Below, piece by piece: positions 37,335 to 49,560 of a stretch of 64,000 nt of DNA. A program made the position numbers and the translations under genes. The stretch is from Dermanyssus gallinae. Its lineage: Eukaryota; Arthropoda; Arachnida; Mesostigmata; Dermanyssidae. Location: the NCBI GenBank assembly GCA_003439945.1, contig QVRM01004000.1:226501-290500 (forward strand). The letters are read 5' to 3'. The notes under the pieces were generated by a model. The model had not been told where the DNA came from. It searched no databases and worked only from the letters and a program-made list of their open reading frames with translations. Position 1 is the stretch's first letter; the number at the start of each line of letters is the position of its first letter.

Positions 37335-38624
37335 CAGGTAGTTCAATACGTTCTTAGAATGAAAACCAAGAATTTTCCAAATCATGTTTTTAAATTTATC
37401 TTATTCGATATACTCCCCGAGATGCTCAATACACTTTTCCCACCAAGATTTCAGAGCTTTTATACCTCTTAAGTAGAATTCCGCGTCTTTAGACTGAAAA
37501 TAGGCATTGACAGCAGCCTTAACCTCTTCATTGCTGGAAAAACGCTTTCCACCAAGACTATTCTTCAATGTTCGAAGAGGAAATAATCAGAGGGGGCCAG
37601 GTCTGGAGAATAGGAAGGTTGTTCAATAAGTTCGAACCTCAGTTGGGCCAGTTTTGCCGATGTTTGCCGGGACTTGTGTGCAAGAGCATTGTCCTGGTGA
37701 AACAGGACAACCTTCTTCTGCAAAGCGGGCCGTTTCACGATGAGTTCTTGCTAAAGGCAGTCCAACAGTCTTGCATAATATTCTCCTGTGATCGTTTTAC
37801 CGCTCTCAAGGTAGTCGACCAGCATTATTCTACGTTGGTCTTAAAAAACTGTAGCCATTACCTTTCCGGTCAATGCCGTTGTCCGCACCCTCTTCGGAGG
37901 TCCTTCATCAGGTGCACACCATTGGCAAGATGCTTCTTGGGTCTCGGGAGTGTAGTGACGGACCCAGCTTTCATCGACGGTCATGAATCTGCGCCAAAAA
38001 TCCGACGGATTGTTCGACACCTTGGCCAAATTTCGCTGTGAAGCGAAAACAGGCGCGTTTTTTTGGCCTTGGTTGAGCAAATGCGGCAGCCATTTTTCTC
38101 TGAGCTCTTTCATCTTCAAGTTTTCGTATAGGATAAAATGCACACTACCTAAACTAATTCCTAATGCCTCCGCTATCTTCTTAATGTTCATTCGCTTATC
38201 TGTGCCAACGATGTTTCGCACTTTCTCTATGTTTTTCCTCATCAGTTGCCGTTTTTTGGCTTCCTGGACGTAGTTCATTCTCGGTGCTCCTGCGACCTCT
38301 TTTTAACACATTAATCCAGTTGGAAACAGTGGCAAAACATGGCGCAGAGTCACCGTACGTCTCGTCCAACCCAATTTTTACTTGGGTCGCATTCCAACCT
38401 TTGAGATAAAAATGCTTGATAACCACTCGAAACTCTTTTTTCTTCATTTTTAAAAATCACGCCGATACGTTGCACGGGAAAAACTATCAAACGAAATCGC
38501 AACGGCCAATCACCATAATATTTTGAGTGCTAGCAGTCGAAAAGTTGCAGTTCCTAATAGCGGTGGAAGCGCGCCAAAATTCGAATTCTAAAAAGCTCAT
38601 TCTAAGAACTTATTGAACTACCTG
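37335..38624 (-). mobile_element. Mariner element B, full length, frameshifted
   Basis: 1290 bp with near-perfect terminal inverted repeats: CAGGTAGTTCAATA at 37335 and its complement at 38611-38624, one mismatch in the first 28 bases, flanked by TA on both sides. Minus-strand transposase: start MKKKEFRVVIKHF (38447), then LKGWNATQVK and SNWINVLKRGR; a one-base insertion in an A-run near 38240 shifts the frame, after which ENIEKVRNIV, ISLGSVHFIL and MTVDESWVRHYTP (first Asp, about 37970) follow. A third frame piece has HQDNALAH (about 37690-37700) and YSPDLAPSDYFLFE (about 37580-37615), giving a D-34-D spacing between the last two Asp residues. A stop follows that block. All catalytic residues survive, but frameshifts make it inactive. 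Confidence 0.93.
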
Positions 38625-39000
38625 TATATACACCAAACATTGAAACTATCAGCCAACATGCTGGTCAGAACAAACAAAAAGTAGTTATATAACAGACACA
38701 ATGTATAATGTGATGCAGGCCATAAACAAACGACTGACTTTGAGACCAAACCCCATTGACATACACCATCCTTTCTGCACCCCAGCCTTCCTAAAGTAGA
38801 AAGGCAAACGGTAAATCCCCTTTCAAATGACGATGACAACAAGCATGATCCTTCTCATAGGTAGTGCGTTGTTACCTCTTACTACGCTCAATAGAAAGCA
38901 TATTTTCGTAAGTCCAACATTGTATTCTGCTGGCCTACTCTATGAGTGTACCTGTTGCTACCTCTGCTCAGGGCTTTTGAGCTAGCCGCCATCATCATCA
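38625..39000. other. Non-genic stretch
   Basis: TA-adjacent anonymous sequence; no gene recognised. Confidence 0.5.
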
Positions 39001-39850
39001 TTGTCATCATCGTCGTCGTCACCAGTCACAGCAACTGCATCGTGGTTTTTTGTCCGCTCTGGGCAACAATCCACGTGCTGTCTGGGTCACGGGAAGAAGA
39101 TCATTGAGCAAAGAAAGACGTGCGCCAGGAAGCTCGAGGCACACACCTGTGTCTCTATGCACACGCTCTACCGACGGCAAGTTCTCGTCCAGTGGCTCCA
39201 CCCTGGATCCCGTTGACACCGCGTTACCGTATGGCCTACACGCACCGGCCGTTACGCAGGCGTGACTGCAAAGAATGAGCAGGTCTTAGGGCGCCTGAGG
39301 ACAGAGGCAACCAACCAGTCCGAGGCGGTAGCCATAACTCGGCGCCGTCGCCTCCGTCTCCGCCCGGCGCGGAGGGTGTGCGTTGAGGAAACCGGAAGGC
39401 TTTGCGTACACAGCCTGGTTGGTTGTGGAAGTGTCGGCCTATGATAGCATTATCCAGCGTGCTGCAGGCCCTCGGCCACCATCTCAGGCCTCAACATCGT
39501 CAGCATTGCTGCCACCACCATCACCATCATCATCATCATCATCCGCCATCTGTTCCACCTATTTCTAGTGCAACTAGAGCGGCTAGACTTCTTTTTCGCT
39601 GTTCTAGGAGGGCACTTGCTATATTCTGCAGGGGGTTACCACAAGCAGTGCTGCGCCTCGTCTACTACCACTACTGCTGCTGCTGATGCTGCTTCTACTA
39701 CTACTACTACAACTAGGAGAAGCACTGCAGCGAGTCCACATGAGATACACGCCACCGCACAATAAATCAACGCAAAGCCCTTTTTCTTCTCAGACGACGG
39801 GCGCATCTCGTCGGGGTGAGGCATCATTTGCCGGCTTCAGCTATTCACCC
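39001..39850. promoter_or_regulatory. GC-rich island with CAT/CTA simple repeats
   Basis: CATCATCATCATCATC (about 39525-39542), CTACTACTACTAC (about 39697-39710) and CGTCGTCGTCACC (about 39011-39022) within G+C-rich, CpG-containing sequence. Open frames in several phases without recognisable domains. Confidence 0.3.
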
Positions 39851-39949
39851 GCCCGTGCTTTGCCCGTTGGCTACTAAGTACTTGCCGGCTAGGCCAGTCG
39901 TTGACCTGAAAGCTCAGGCGCACCACGATAGTCATGACTTCTATATATA

Positions 39950-39995
<46 letters not shown>

Positions 39996-40891
39996 TACAT
40001 ATATAGAGGTTGCGACACAAACATGATGAGGCTTTGACGCTACGAAAACAAGAGCTGTCAACCCACGTACTCAAACTGAACAACGGGTATTCAGACGGTC
40101 AACAAGACGTTTGCTGACACTCGTATACAACCCCGCAAATCTACCCCCTAGCCTTATTAGAAACTTCAACGCAAGGACAGAAGGGTGCACGCGATACTGG
40201 CACTAACTACGGGCACCCTTTTAGTTGCAGTTACCTGCGGTTGCGGAGACGCGGTAGACAGGCAGCACCATAGACAAAGAAAGTATGCATGACACGCGCT
40301 GAATGAGGCCCTACATGCTCCTAAAAAGCAGAAAAAAAGCTGATTTCGTTGAAGTGCTCCGATTAGTTCATGTAGTGCTCTCACAGGAGCCGCTGAGGGA
40401 AAATAGCAATTCGTCGATCGGCGGCCGGACGGGCCGGACCAAAGGCCTTGGTGTGAACTGACACCGTTGGTTACAATCTAGCCTTATCGTATGTCAGTCG
40501 TGGCTCTACCCATTCGGGTCATACGACTACTGCAGCTGAACAATACAGGTTTCGCGAAAGTGCGTTGAGTTGCACCCGTCTCTACATCTTTGTACTTCCC
40601 AACATTCAAAACCTTGGTAGGCCCCGAAGTAAGACGGCAGCTTTCCGAGGAAAATTCGACTTTTAAGGAACCCGGATTCCCGAGACCGGAGGATTGGTTC
40701 AAGCAGTGTACTTCAGTAGATGAACTGAAGGGCACCGTGCCCCACTAGGCGGACAGAAATCTCTCTTTCTATTCGGGCATGAGCTTGAGCGCGTTCCTTG
40801 TACGGCTTACTGACTCCTAATTAAATACATTTTTAAGTACGTACAGATTCAACGGATCTCTAAAAAAGAACCGATTATACTTATCATTGAA
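39851..40891. other. Non-genic stretch
   Basis: Long TA tract at 39942-39993; otherwise anonymous. Confidence 0.5.
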
Positions 40892-41606
40892 AATTCTGCA
40901 TACTATACATGCCACCCGATGGAAGCAAGCGAAAGGCGAATAACGGGATTAAGGAAAGTCATAAGAAGTCGAGATGTTGTTATGTCTTACGTTAAAGCCT
41001 TTACGTGCGGAACCGTAAAATTTTGCCATTACGACTAAAAATGTACGCCCAAGAGATTATTTTCAGGCAATAGCAAATTGAATGCCCATTATTATCGTAC
41101 CAAAGTGATAGTGCTGCGTGTTGTAGTTGCCTCTATATCAAAAGTGAAGACATGCATACTTGCTAGCATTTCAGCCTTCTTAAGCAAGGGTGTATCAGAA
41201 CGTAGATACATATATTAATTTTTGGTAGAACTCGACAAGACAATATGCTTTCTAATTGGAAAGAAGGGGTAGAAATGTTTTGGCAAAATTGTACGGCTCG
41301 GAACGTGAAAGCCTTAACGTAAAACATAACAACTATGGCTGTCAAAAACGCTGAGTTACTTGGCAACTACCTAATGCAGCACCATCACCCTGATATGAAA
41401 ATGACGGGCATTGACGGGACATTTACTATTGCCCGAGAATAGTCTTTTGGGTGTATATTTTCGGCCAAAATGGCAAAATTCTACGGTTCTGCACGTAAAA
41501 GCTTCAACGTATGACATAACAACATATCGACTTTTTCTGACTTTTCTTAATCCCACTATTCGCCTTTTGCGAACTTGTGTCGGGTGTCATTCAGATTATG
41601 CAGAAT
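40892..41606. mobile_element. Fold-back element with a third internal copy
   Basis: The left arm (40892-41095) and right arm (41398-41606) are inverted copies, about 80-85 percent alike by eye, sharing blocks such as GTTGTTATGTC, CGTAAAATTTTGCCATT-like and TTCAGGCAATAG-like. A third, shorter copy of the CAAAATT..ACGG..CGT(G/A)AA..CTT..ACGT block sits at 41283-41330 in the right-arm orientation. Each copy translates to the same string type (VMSYVKAFTCGTVKFC in the left arm, VMSYVEAFTCRTVEFC in the right), but the frame is not open through whole copies. No transposase seen; non-autonomous. Confidence 0.75.
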
Positions 41607-42841
41607 GATTTGCCGAATACGCACACAGGATCGGTTCCTTCATGCTTTGACTGGCTCTCCCGTACACGTAGAATTTGCACAACTATTTAGGAGAAAAAAA
41701 AGCAAAATACTACTTTTATAAATTTATTCCTCACTTCTAACAAGACGTTTCCGCCTCCTCTTTCTATTGGGAAAAATGGTCCGAATTTTGTGTCAAGTTC
41801 TGCCAACCTTAAAATAAGCATATATTGTTATTATAGACTAAGTATATATATTATATGTGGGTTCAAATGGAAAGGTACGAAACGATGCTGGTATAATTGA
41901 AGTTTCTATTCATAACTTATTACTAGAGGCCTGAATACAACTACCTCACTAATTCAGGAGCCCAAGGATTCCTTGTTCCCAGAATTCCTGCGGCTGCGAC
42001 AAAAGCCAGTTCTTTATGTCCCTTTGTTCGTCGTCCGAGCTGAAACGCAAGCTTCCATTGCATGCTGTCCCGCTCTGTCACTGGCTTGAAGTGACGACAT
42101 CCACTCCCGTCGCCGGTGACGGTCCGCTTTCGATTGATCGTTTAAAAAACGAGGTCTTCATGGTACTGGAACACGTGTTGCAGTGCTAGCCCCACTGCGG
42201 TTCTTTTTGCGGTTTGCTGAACTTTTTTTCGAACCCACTGCGCGCACGCCTTCTAGAGACCTAACCTGTAGTGCGAAAATCACACTCTAACACGCGAATT
42301 TATTCAAAATGTTCAACCTAAATGCCATGATTTTTCCACACGCGCTACCGCGTCAATTAAACGGGACACATAACTGCCTGGTTTTCTCCTTTGTCATACT
42401 GGGTTGTTACGACATTTCGTACCTTTTTATTTGAACCAATCTATATATTTTGTTGAAGTTCGATTTTCAAACAAGATATATATATATACACATACATACA
42501 TAGGTTATCTTCTCAGACAAGAACAAAATCATGCATACATGCAAGCATACGTTGGTAGATAGACCTGTGAACCTCAGCATTCATATGCACGGATAGGGTC
42601 ACATGCAGTCAAGCGGCGTAGATGTGCACCGTGCCTTTAATCCGGCAGCATGAGTTACGCCGCCCGGCACTCGATGTGATTCTAAGGGTTATAGGCAATT
42701 GATGTGATTATAGGCTGAGGCCACAAGGATCTCAAAGAAGACCATGCTGTTGTGCGATTCCTGCCGTCGGGCCGAATTTGCAAATTTGGTTTCTTTCGCC
42801 TCTATTATGAGCAAGCCATAGTGGAGTGGTTAGTCACGGTA

Positions 42842-42842
<1 letters not shown>
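41607..42842. other. Non-genic stretch
   Basis: No protein family recognised. A tRNA-like AGTGGAGTGGTTAGTCAC lies at about 42819-42836, just left of mariner C, possibly a truncated SINE head. Confidence 0.4.
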
Positions 42843-42874
<32 letters not shown>

Positions 42875-42875
<1 letters not shown>

Positions 42876-43646
42876 GAGAGCGGATCGAAAAGTCTTATGC
42901 ATTTCTATAAATATCAGAAGAAACAATTTATTTATTCTTGCTATGTTTTTTGTTCCCTTCAAATTGCCCATTACAATGCACTTATGCTACTTTTTTCCTA
43001 CATTGGGAAACATTTCTTTAAACGCGTCTTTCGGAATCAAGTCAAGTCGCCCCTGCAATTTTTTCTTTAACTTCTCTATAGTCTCGAAACGTTGTCCCTT
43101 CAAATGTTTGTATTCGTAGTAACAGAAATGATCCCACTTGACCAAAGAACTAGGTGGTAAAAGTTTGTGGAATACGATTCCCTTCCAGTCAAAAAAACAC
43201 AGTCAAAAGAATCTTGGTATTGGATCTGTTCTGTCTAAATTTCTTCGATTGACGCTATCCTTGGAAGCACTACTGGGAAGGTTTGGCTTTAGTCTCGATG
43301 TCGTAACTAAACTTCTAATTCTGTGATGATAATTTGGCGATTGTTGAGTACGATATCACGAACTTTTAACGTTTTCTTCTGTTATAGACGTCAAAGGATT
43401 CTGCAAGCTGGGGTTATGTGCGGTCTCTTCACTTGCATTACGCTGTATACCACGTATATAGCGTGTTTCGAGACTCTGTTTAATAACCATAAGCAGTTCG
43501 TATCATTTCTAACATTGAACTTAGTAAATTTCGATGCTTCTCCATTATCGGCTGAATGACGCTTCTAAGCTGAACAATCCGTAGGACCTTGGTGGTTTCG
43601 GTCAGGCAGCAAATCTCATAGCATTAGAACATGACGATCCGCTCTC

Positions 43647-43647
<1 letters not shown>
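42875..43647 (-). mobile_element. Mariner element C, internally deleted
   Basis: 773 bp with a perfect 13-bp terminal inverted repeat, CGAGAGCGGATCG at 42875-42887 and CGATCCGCTCTCG at 43635-43647, and a TA microsatellite on both sides. Minus-strand remains: NPLTSITEENVK (the mariner linker before the second helix-turn-helix) near 43420-43390, VRDIV and ITEL in a shifted frame, DWKGIVFHKLLPP near 43180-43140, and HLKGQRFETIEKLKKKLQ with LIPKDAFKEMF near 43110-43010, the standard C-terminal end. The catalytic core between linker and C-terminus is mostly absent, so about 0.5 kb has been lost relative to a 1.3-kb mariner. Stops interrupt what remains. Confidence 0.88.

Positions 43648-43683
<36 letters not shown>
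43648..43683. repeat. (TA)n microsatellite at the edge of mariner C
   Basis: TA tract directly adjoining the right terminal repeat; the left terminal repeat adjoins the tract at 42844-42874. Confidence 0.95.
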
Positions 43684-43684
<1 letters not shown>

Positions 43685-43988
43685 GCCTGCACATGGAATC
43701 AGAAACAGACAAATTGTCTTTATAAGGGCAATTCAATGTATTAATTCAAATAACAACAATGGTCAGGTTCGACTCGCTCTATTGGCTCAAAGTACTCCGA
43801 TTATACACAAGTGCACTTAAATGTCTGTCTTAACGAAACTTCTCGCCCTTACGTTGGTGCGTGATACGAGTTGAAATTACGTCACGTATGTGGTAGAACT
43901 TTATAGCACAATCCTGAGTGTATTATTACTCTGGCAGCGTAACCGCGACGTCATTGCCAATGAGTTTTCCAGTCCAGTTCAAATAGCT

Positions 43989-44027
<39 letters not shown>

Positions 44028-44918
44028 AATGTTTTCAATTTGATAGCCATTGTGTATAATGGGAACATACGTTAAATTTGTAAAACTGTAGAAAAATTGG
44101 TAGAAGCGTGTCGGCAGAGGAAATATTCGTGAACAAACCCGTCACAGGCGCTGACGGCGGCCGACACGCTACTCAACGGCCGAAGTAATTTAAAGTTTTT
44201 TTTTAACTTCACGTGCGCATTGTATATATACGAGTATATATACTTTTTCGTCCCCTCATTTGGGTGATCGTCTTAGACTTCTAAATTAACCAAGAGCAAG
44301 GAAGGGATGGGTTCATTGACATAAAGACGCAAAGAAGTCAAACTTTAGCACAGCGTAGATGCTGCCACATTTTCATGACCACGTGTGCCATCGCTTCGAA
44401 GACTGGCCTTCACTGCTTTGTGTTGCGAGCGCTACGCAGCGTCCATTGGCAGTGCGCCTTTCACTATTCGGCTCAGCTTCATGTCGCTCTCCTACTTAGT
44501 GGGCGTGCGTCTCTTTCTTATTGACCTCAAGCATGCGAGTGACGAGAAACACGTGGTAGACGAATTCTTCTTAGTAGCAGAACCGTAGCGCACTTGCTTT
44601 GCTTGACGCCGTTGCTGTTACACAACGATATCTGTGCTATGGTGACGGTAGGATGGGTGAGGACAGGCCGTCCAATGCAGACGTATGACGTATATAGGTT
44701 CAGGACAAACATTGTCCTCACACACTTTTTATGACATGGACGCTTCTGTACGGACGGTCCTGTCCGGCTCGTTCCGACAGAGCGTGTGCGTGTTGTGCTG
44801 CAGACGCGTACTGTACGTCCATGCAGTGCGTGCCTGAAATATTCCTGAGAGAATCAAGAGAATTTGAGAGAAACATAAAAAGTCGTCAATACGCTGGCTG
44901 AGACAATTTCAATCGTAA
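43684..44918. other. Non-genic stretch
   Basis: TA tract at 43992-44025; no gene recognised. Confidence 0.5.
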
Positions 44919-45125
44919 GTGTGGGGTTTGCGTGCGGTCGCGCTGACGGCTCTGCTGGTGGTGGCGCGAGCTGTAGTCTTTCAGCAGCAGCAGCAGCAGA
45001 AACAGGGACGCGCTGAAGACGGGTGGGATGAGGTCGAGAAGATGTCAGTCAGCTGCAGGTCTTCCCACCGTGGTGGTGGTGGCGGCGAACGGTACGACGA
45101 GATATGTGGATATCGACCTGCCTAG
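44919..45125 (+). CDS. Unrecognised secretory-like segment without ATG
   Basis: An open segment of 69 codons preceded directly by TAA and starting at GTG. Residues 2-20 (WGLRAVALTALLVVARAVV) resemble a signal peptide, followed by a Gln run from a CAG repeat, an acidic DGWDEVEKM stretch and a Gly run from a GGT repeat, ending at TAG. If real it needs an upstream exon to supply the Met; CGTAAG just before it is a poor acceptor. CAG and GGT runs make chance openness likely. Confidence 0.2.
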   Translation: MWGLRAVALTALLVVARAVVFQQQQQQKQGRAEDGWDEVEKMSVSCRSSHRGGGGGERYDEICGYRPA

Positions 45126-45174
45126 ACCGAAGACATGAACTCGCGGGTGGTTTGCCTGCAATAGCTACGAGCTC

Positions 45175-45176
<2 letters not shown>

Positions 45177-45231
<55 letters not shown>
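45177..45231. repeat. (TA)n microsatellite, 55 bp
   Basis: Uninterrupted TA tract. Confidence 0.97.
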
Positions 45232-45234
<3 letters not shown>

Positions 45235-46199
45235 GTTGCTTAGACGAAAAGCGAGTTGGATTAAAATATTAGCAACACATTTGCTAGAGGTTTAACAGAG
45301 ATCGACATTAGTTTCTTCTTTCTTTAGTCGACGTTTTATAGTCTTAAGTCGTAACCATTCGATGATCTTCACTAATAACTTCATCATCAACAGCAGCAGC
45401 AAGCCAGTGCCGATGACGGCGCTGCTTGCTTACCTGGTCTCGGCACATTCGAGATAGGTAATCACTGCCACATTGGCCTATGTACATATACGAATGTCAG
45501 CTACCCGTTATGCTGCTATTGTAAATATTGATGTAATAACTCTGTTTGCAGGCTAAGCTACGCCATCTTCCAACACGCCGATAAACCGAAAACAGAAACG
45601 CAAATCACGTGCTGTACGTAGGCAGTGAGTTACTAGATGTTGTCGCTTCCGATTGTCAATCAGTTGTCGTTGTTGTTGTTGCTGCTGCTGTTGCTGTTAT
45701 TGTTGTTGTTGTTGCAAGAAGATCCCAACTGACACTGTGGTTCCAGGTGCACTGCACTCAAATAATTTATTTGGTTCGTATCGAAGCAATTTATAGTATT
45801 GTTCCGTCAGTTAAGCTATGCTCATTTTATTGTGCGACATTTGCAAACTTGTCGCCGTCGTTATTCCTATTGTTGACATTCACAATGCAGGAGTGTGTTG
45901 AATTGATACAACCGTGTCACCCAAGCGCGCAAGAAACTTTTTTTTTCCTAAGGTGTATATATACACGCACGCAAACATGCATACATATTTATCAAGGCAC
46001 CCGTAGCACGTGTCGTTAACACAGATTGTCCGCGTTTGGTAATTAGGGCAGTTGTAACGCAATTTGCGTAGCGTCACTAGCGATCTACCTGTCAAACTGC
46101 GTAATTTTTTCTGGTACGACTTACCGAACTGCCACCTTTTGGCGGTCGAGGGTGGTTATCCGATGATCGGACCTTCAGACGACCGATCTGAACACGATA
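45232..46199. other. Non-genic stretch with TTG runs
   Basis: (TTG/CTG)n at about 45662-45715. Open frames here consist of Val/Leu runs from that repeat. Confidence 0.5.
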
Positions 46200-47292
46200 C
46201 GATCTGCGTATGCACCGCTGTGTAAGATCAGTCTGGACGTACGGAACGCGTCGCCACCACCGAAATGTACGCATGTTGTGGGGCTTTTCTTGGGCCATTA
46301 GCTGCCCCGCCCCCCCCCCCCCCCCCGCGCAGTAATTAATAGAGTAGCAGTATCGGAGAGGGGTAGAGAACAGAGGCTGGCAAAGCAAACTTTGTTCGCC
46401 TCGTTATAGCGCCGAGTACAGCCATGGAGGCTGCTGGTATTCTGGTGCGGTCGCTGCAAAGCGGCAGCGGTAGGTTCGAGTTAAATAGTATCGTAGCAGG
46501 TTCGAGTTCCCCTTCTTCCTCCCGCTATTCCTCTCTCTCTCTCCCTCTCTCTCACACACACACACCTTCTGTCTCAATCTCTAGCATTCTCCCTATCTCG
46601 CTTTTGTTCTATTGTTTGAAACTCTAGAAAGAAAAATACAATAATGTTGGAACTTGTTGACAAATTGAATGACAACGCCCGTTGTTGAACCTACCTGGCC
46701 TGCCAGCCGTCGGCTGTCGTCCGTTGCGCTACGAAGCGCGTCCAACAACGGCGGTCCCCAGTGATAGTTGTTGGTGGCGGCAGTTGTGATGATGGTAGAG
46801 GTAGTGCTGGTCTGGTGGAGGTGCTCGGGGCGGAGGCGGGGGGGGGGGGGGGTATAGATGGTCCTCCTCGTACGGGAACGTCGGGGGCACTCCTTTGGCG
46901 TGCGCGGGCGTAATAGAGCACAAAGTAATAGCGGGCGTTGTACCAAAACTGCAACGACCAATAACGACGATGGCGGCGGCGGCGGCGGCGGCAGCATCAG
47001 TAGAAGTTGCTGTTGTAATAGCAATGGTGGGGGATGGAGTAGCGGTAGTACCCGAGACAACCCCCGTGAAAGCTACTACATCAGTCGGTAAAAGGCGCAG
47101 CAAGCTGACAATGACCCCCCACACAGACACGCAAGCACGCTTTCCCCCGGACTGCTTTCCGCCGCGCTCGGCAATGCAACGGTGCGTTGCCCTACTCTAG
47201 ACAGACTGAGAGGCCATGAGGAGAGAGACCATTGTTACTATTGTACTCGGTATTGTGATGATGGTGATGATGTAGATGATCATAACATTATT

Positions 47293-47375
<83 letters not shown>

Positions 47376-48480
47376 ATAAATGAAGGCAAAAACCTTTGCG
47401 ACAAGCGGAGACACTAGCCGCGACGACGACCAACGTCCCACAGCAGGCACGCTCTGAGGTCGTTGTCTATTGCTTAGTTGTGCCATCGTTTGTCGTTGCC
47501 GTCGTCGTCGTCGTCGTCGTTGTCCATCCAGCAGCGGCAACGGCAGCGGCGGCTGCAGGAGCGGGGCCTACGTGCTCCTTCGTCATGGCCGTCTAACTGG
47601 CAGGCCCGTATCGTTGCGGTGCCGGTGGCAATGCGCCGGCGCAGTTGGCCGGCAGTCGTAAGTTGTCGCCGGCGGGCACCGCTCCGGGCCACCGCAGGCC
47701 AGCCAAGCCAGGCCATACAGACAAGCCGGCCTGTGTGGGCCCCCGCTTCTTCTCTGGGTACCACCAGCGGCCCGGGGACGACCACTCATTGACCGATTCA
47801 CGGGACTAACCGACTCATTGCCTTGTCGTTTAGCTGTCGTTGTAGTTGCTGCCATTACTACACTAGCCGCCGTTTGCCGCTTTGTCGAAAGGCTGCCCCG
47901 TTACAGACAGGCGAACGAAGGCGTACACGCATAAACGCAGGCAGGCAGGCGTGCATACATACATACATACATGCGTAAATGCATGCAGACATACAGAGAC
48001 GTATGCCGGGTTCCGCCAGTAGTGAATAATTGGACGTACGTCGTCCCGCCAGTTTTCAAAAAGTTATGGTGATTAGAATCGTCGTTGTCGTTGTCATCAT
48101 CATCGTCGTCATTGTCGTCGTCGTCGTCGTCATTATTCCTACCATTGTCGCGGTCGTTGTGGTGATTGCCCGATCTATGTCGAGAATCGCACGCCATCGA
48201 TCTGTTCGTAACGGGCTCAAGAGGGGACGGGGCGGAGGAAAGAGTGAGGAGGAGGGGCGGAGGAGGAGGCCCGGGCCCTCAGCGAAGACGCAGAGGCTGG
48301 TTGGCGGGGCGGGGGGGGGGGGAGGACAGACGGACGGATGGACAGATTGAAAGAAGCCTTCCGTTCAGAGCAGCTGAGGAACAAGACGAAGAAAAGGAAC
48401 CATCTTCTGCCACTAACTCAAGTAGCAAAAACGGTCCCCAGACCAAGGCAAGGCCGCCTAACCACGACCGCCAATGATTC
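46200..48480. promoter_or_regulatory. Extended GC-rich, low-complexity island
   Basis: Poly-C at 46310-46326, poly-G at 46841-46852 and 48310-48322, CTCTCTCACACACAC at about 46530-46564, GGCGGCGGCGGCGG at about 46974-46990, (GTC)n at about 47501-47520 and 48112-48131, CATACATACATAC at 47955-47971. Frames are open on every strand over much of it because the repeats lack stops. One frame at 46969 (+) begins ATGGCGGCGGCG in a good initiation context and reads an Ala run then a non-repetitive SVEVAVVIAMVGDGVAVVP; it could be a start exon, but nothing supports it further. Confidence 0.35.
47286..47373. repeat. (AAT)n microsatellite
   Basis: About 29 near-perfect AAT/ATA units inside the GC-rich island; gives Asn runs on one strand and Ile/Leu runs on the other. 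Confidence 0.97.
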
Positions 48481-48573
48481 GACGGCGGGACTCACAAAGC
48501 TGTGATGGGATTTCTACTTTTCTTCCCTGTCGCTTCGGCCTAGAGTTATGCTGAATATTTATTTGCTATATCA

Positions 48574-48609
<36 letters not shown>

Positions 48610-49437
48610 TGTTAGTTTTGGTAAGCAATAGCCAATTTAAACATTGAACCCGAATTCATCAACGCTTTCAAGTTCGGACATTCCAAAACCCAAGCCCCAA
48701 AGTTTGCCCAAATATTTCAAACAGATATCATAGAACCTGCATAGATCTTTAGGTAGAATTTATCGCCAGAAAATATTTCAATAAGGAGCTCATTTTTGTT
48801 TGTTTCTCACAAAGGCCAGGAACAAACATATCTAACGCGCATTTGGTAGCTTGGATAATATGAAACCCTCAACTCCACCAAAAACCTCATGATCCCTCAA
48901 CCTGTATAACCGGTAAACCTGTAGTGGAATTCAGTGATATGAGAATGGGCTATGGATCGAGCATATGCTATAATCTCAGCGCTGCCACAAAGCTTACGTC
49001 ATTGACTTCTGTAGAATAATTGGTCAATGCTTATCATAATCACTAACTTAGAAGTATCTTGGTTGAAAAATTCTGCTCTCGGAAATGCAAGTGCTCTGTA
49101 AGTGCCCTAAAATACATGTAAAAAACGATATCGCTAGATAGACTTAATGATTTATTAAGTTGGTGCAAGTGCGATAGACCATTGATGTGCTTTAAAACTA
49201 AAGGGTCTTGATTTCGCGAGATGTGAACACATATAAGCTAAGAGGACTGTCAGACTGTCGGGAGTCTTAAGTACTGTTAAAGAATATAGTTACTTTCAAT
49301 TATTTTATTAATGTACCTGGCAAAATTATTGCATTGAGACGAGAATATGACTTTCAACTAAGAAACGCTTAGAAAAATATACTATTTTTTTCGAGTAAAT
49401 GACCTCTGTTTTACTAGCATAAATATCACTATAGTGC
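48481..49437. other. Non-genic stretch
   Basis: AT-richer anonymous sequence, TA tract at 48577-48606. Confidence 0.5.
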
Positions 49438-49519
49438 AATATATATATATATATATATAGAAAATATTGTGATGATTTATTAATCATTTACAATACGTTT
49501 GCACACTCGGCAGTGCTCG

Positions 49520-49558
<39 letters not shown>

Positions 49559-49560
<2 letters not shown>

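Noticed and set aside
46593..47200. Long Pro-, Ala- and Gly-rich frames
   Set aside because: They are driven by GGC, CCA and poly-G tracts on both strands. The ATG at 46969 is noted within the island, but evidence is too thin for a gene call.
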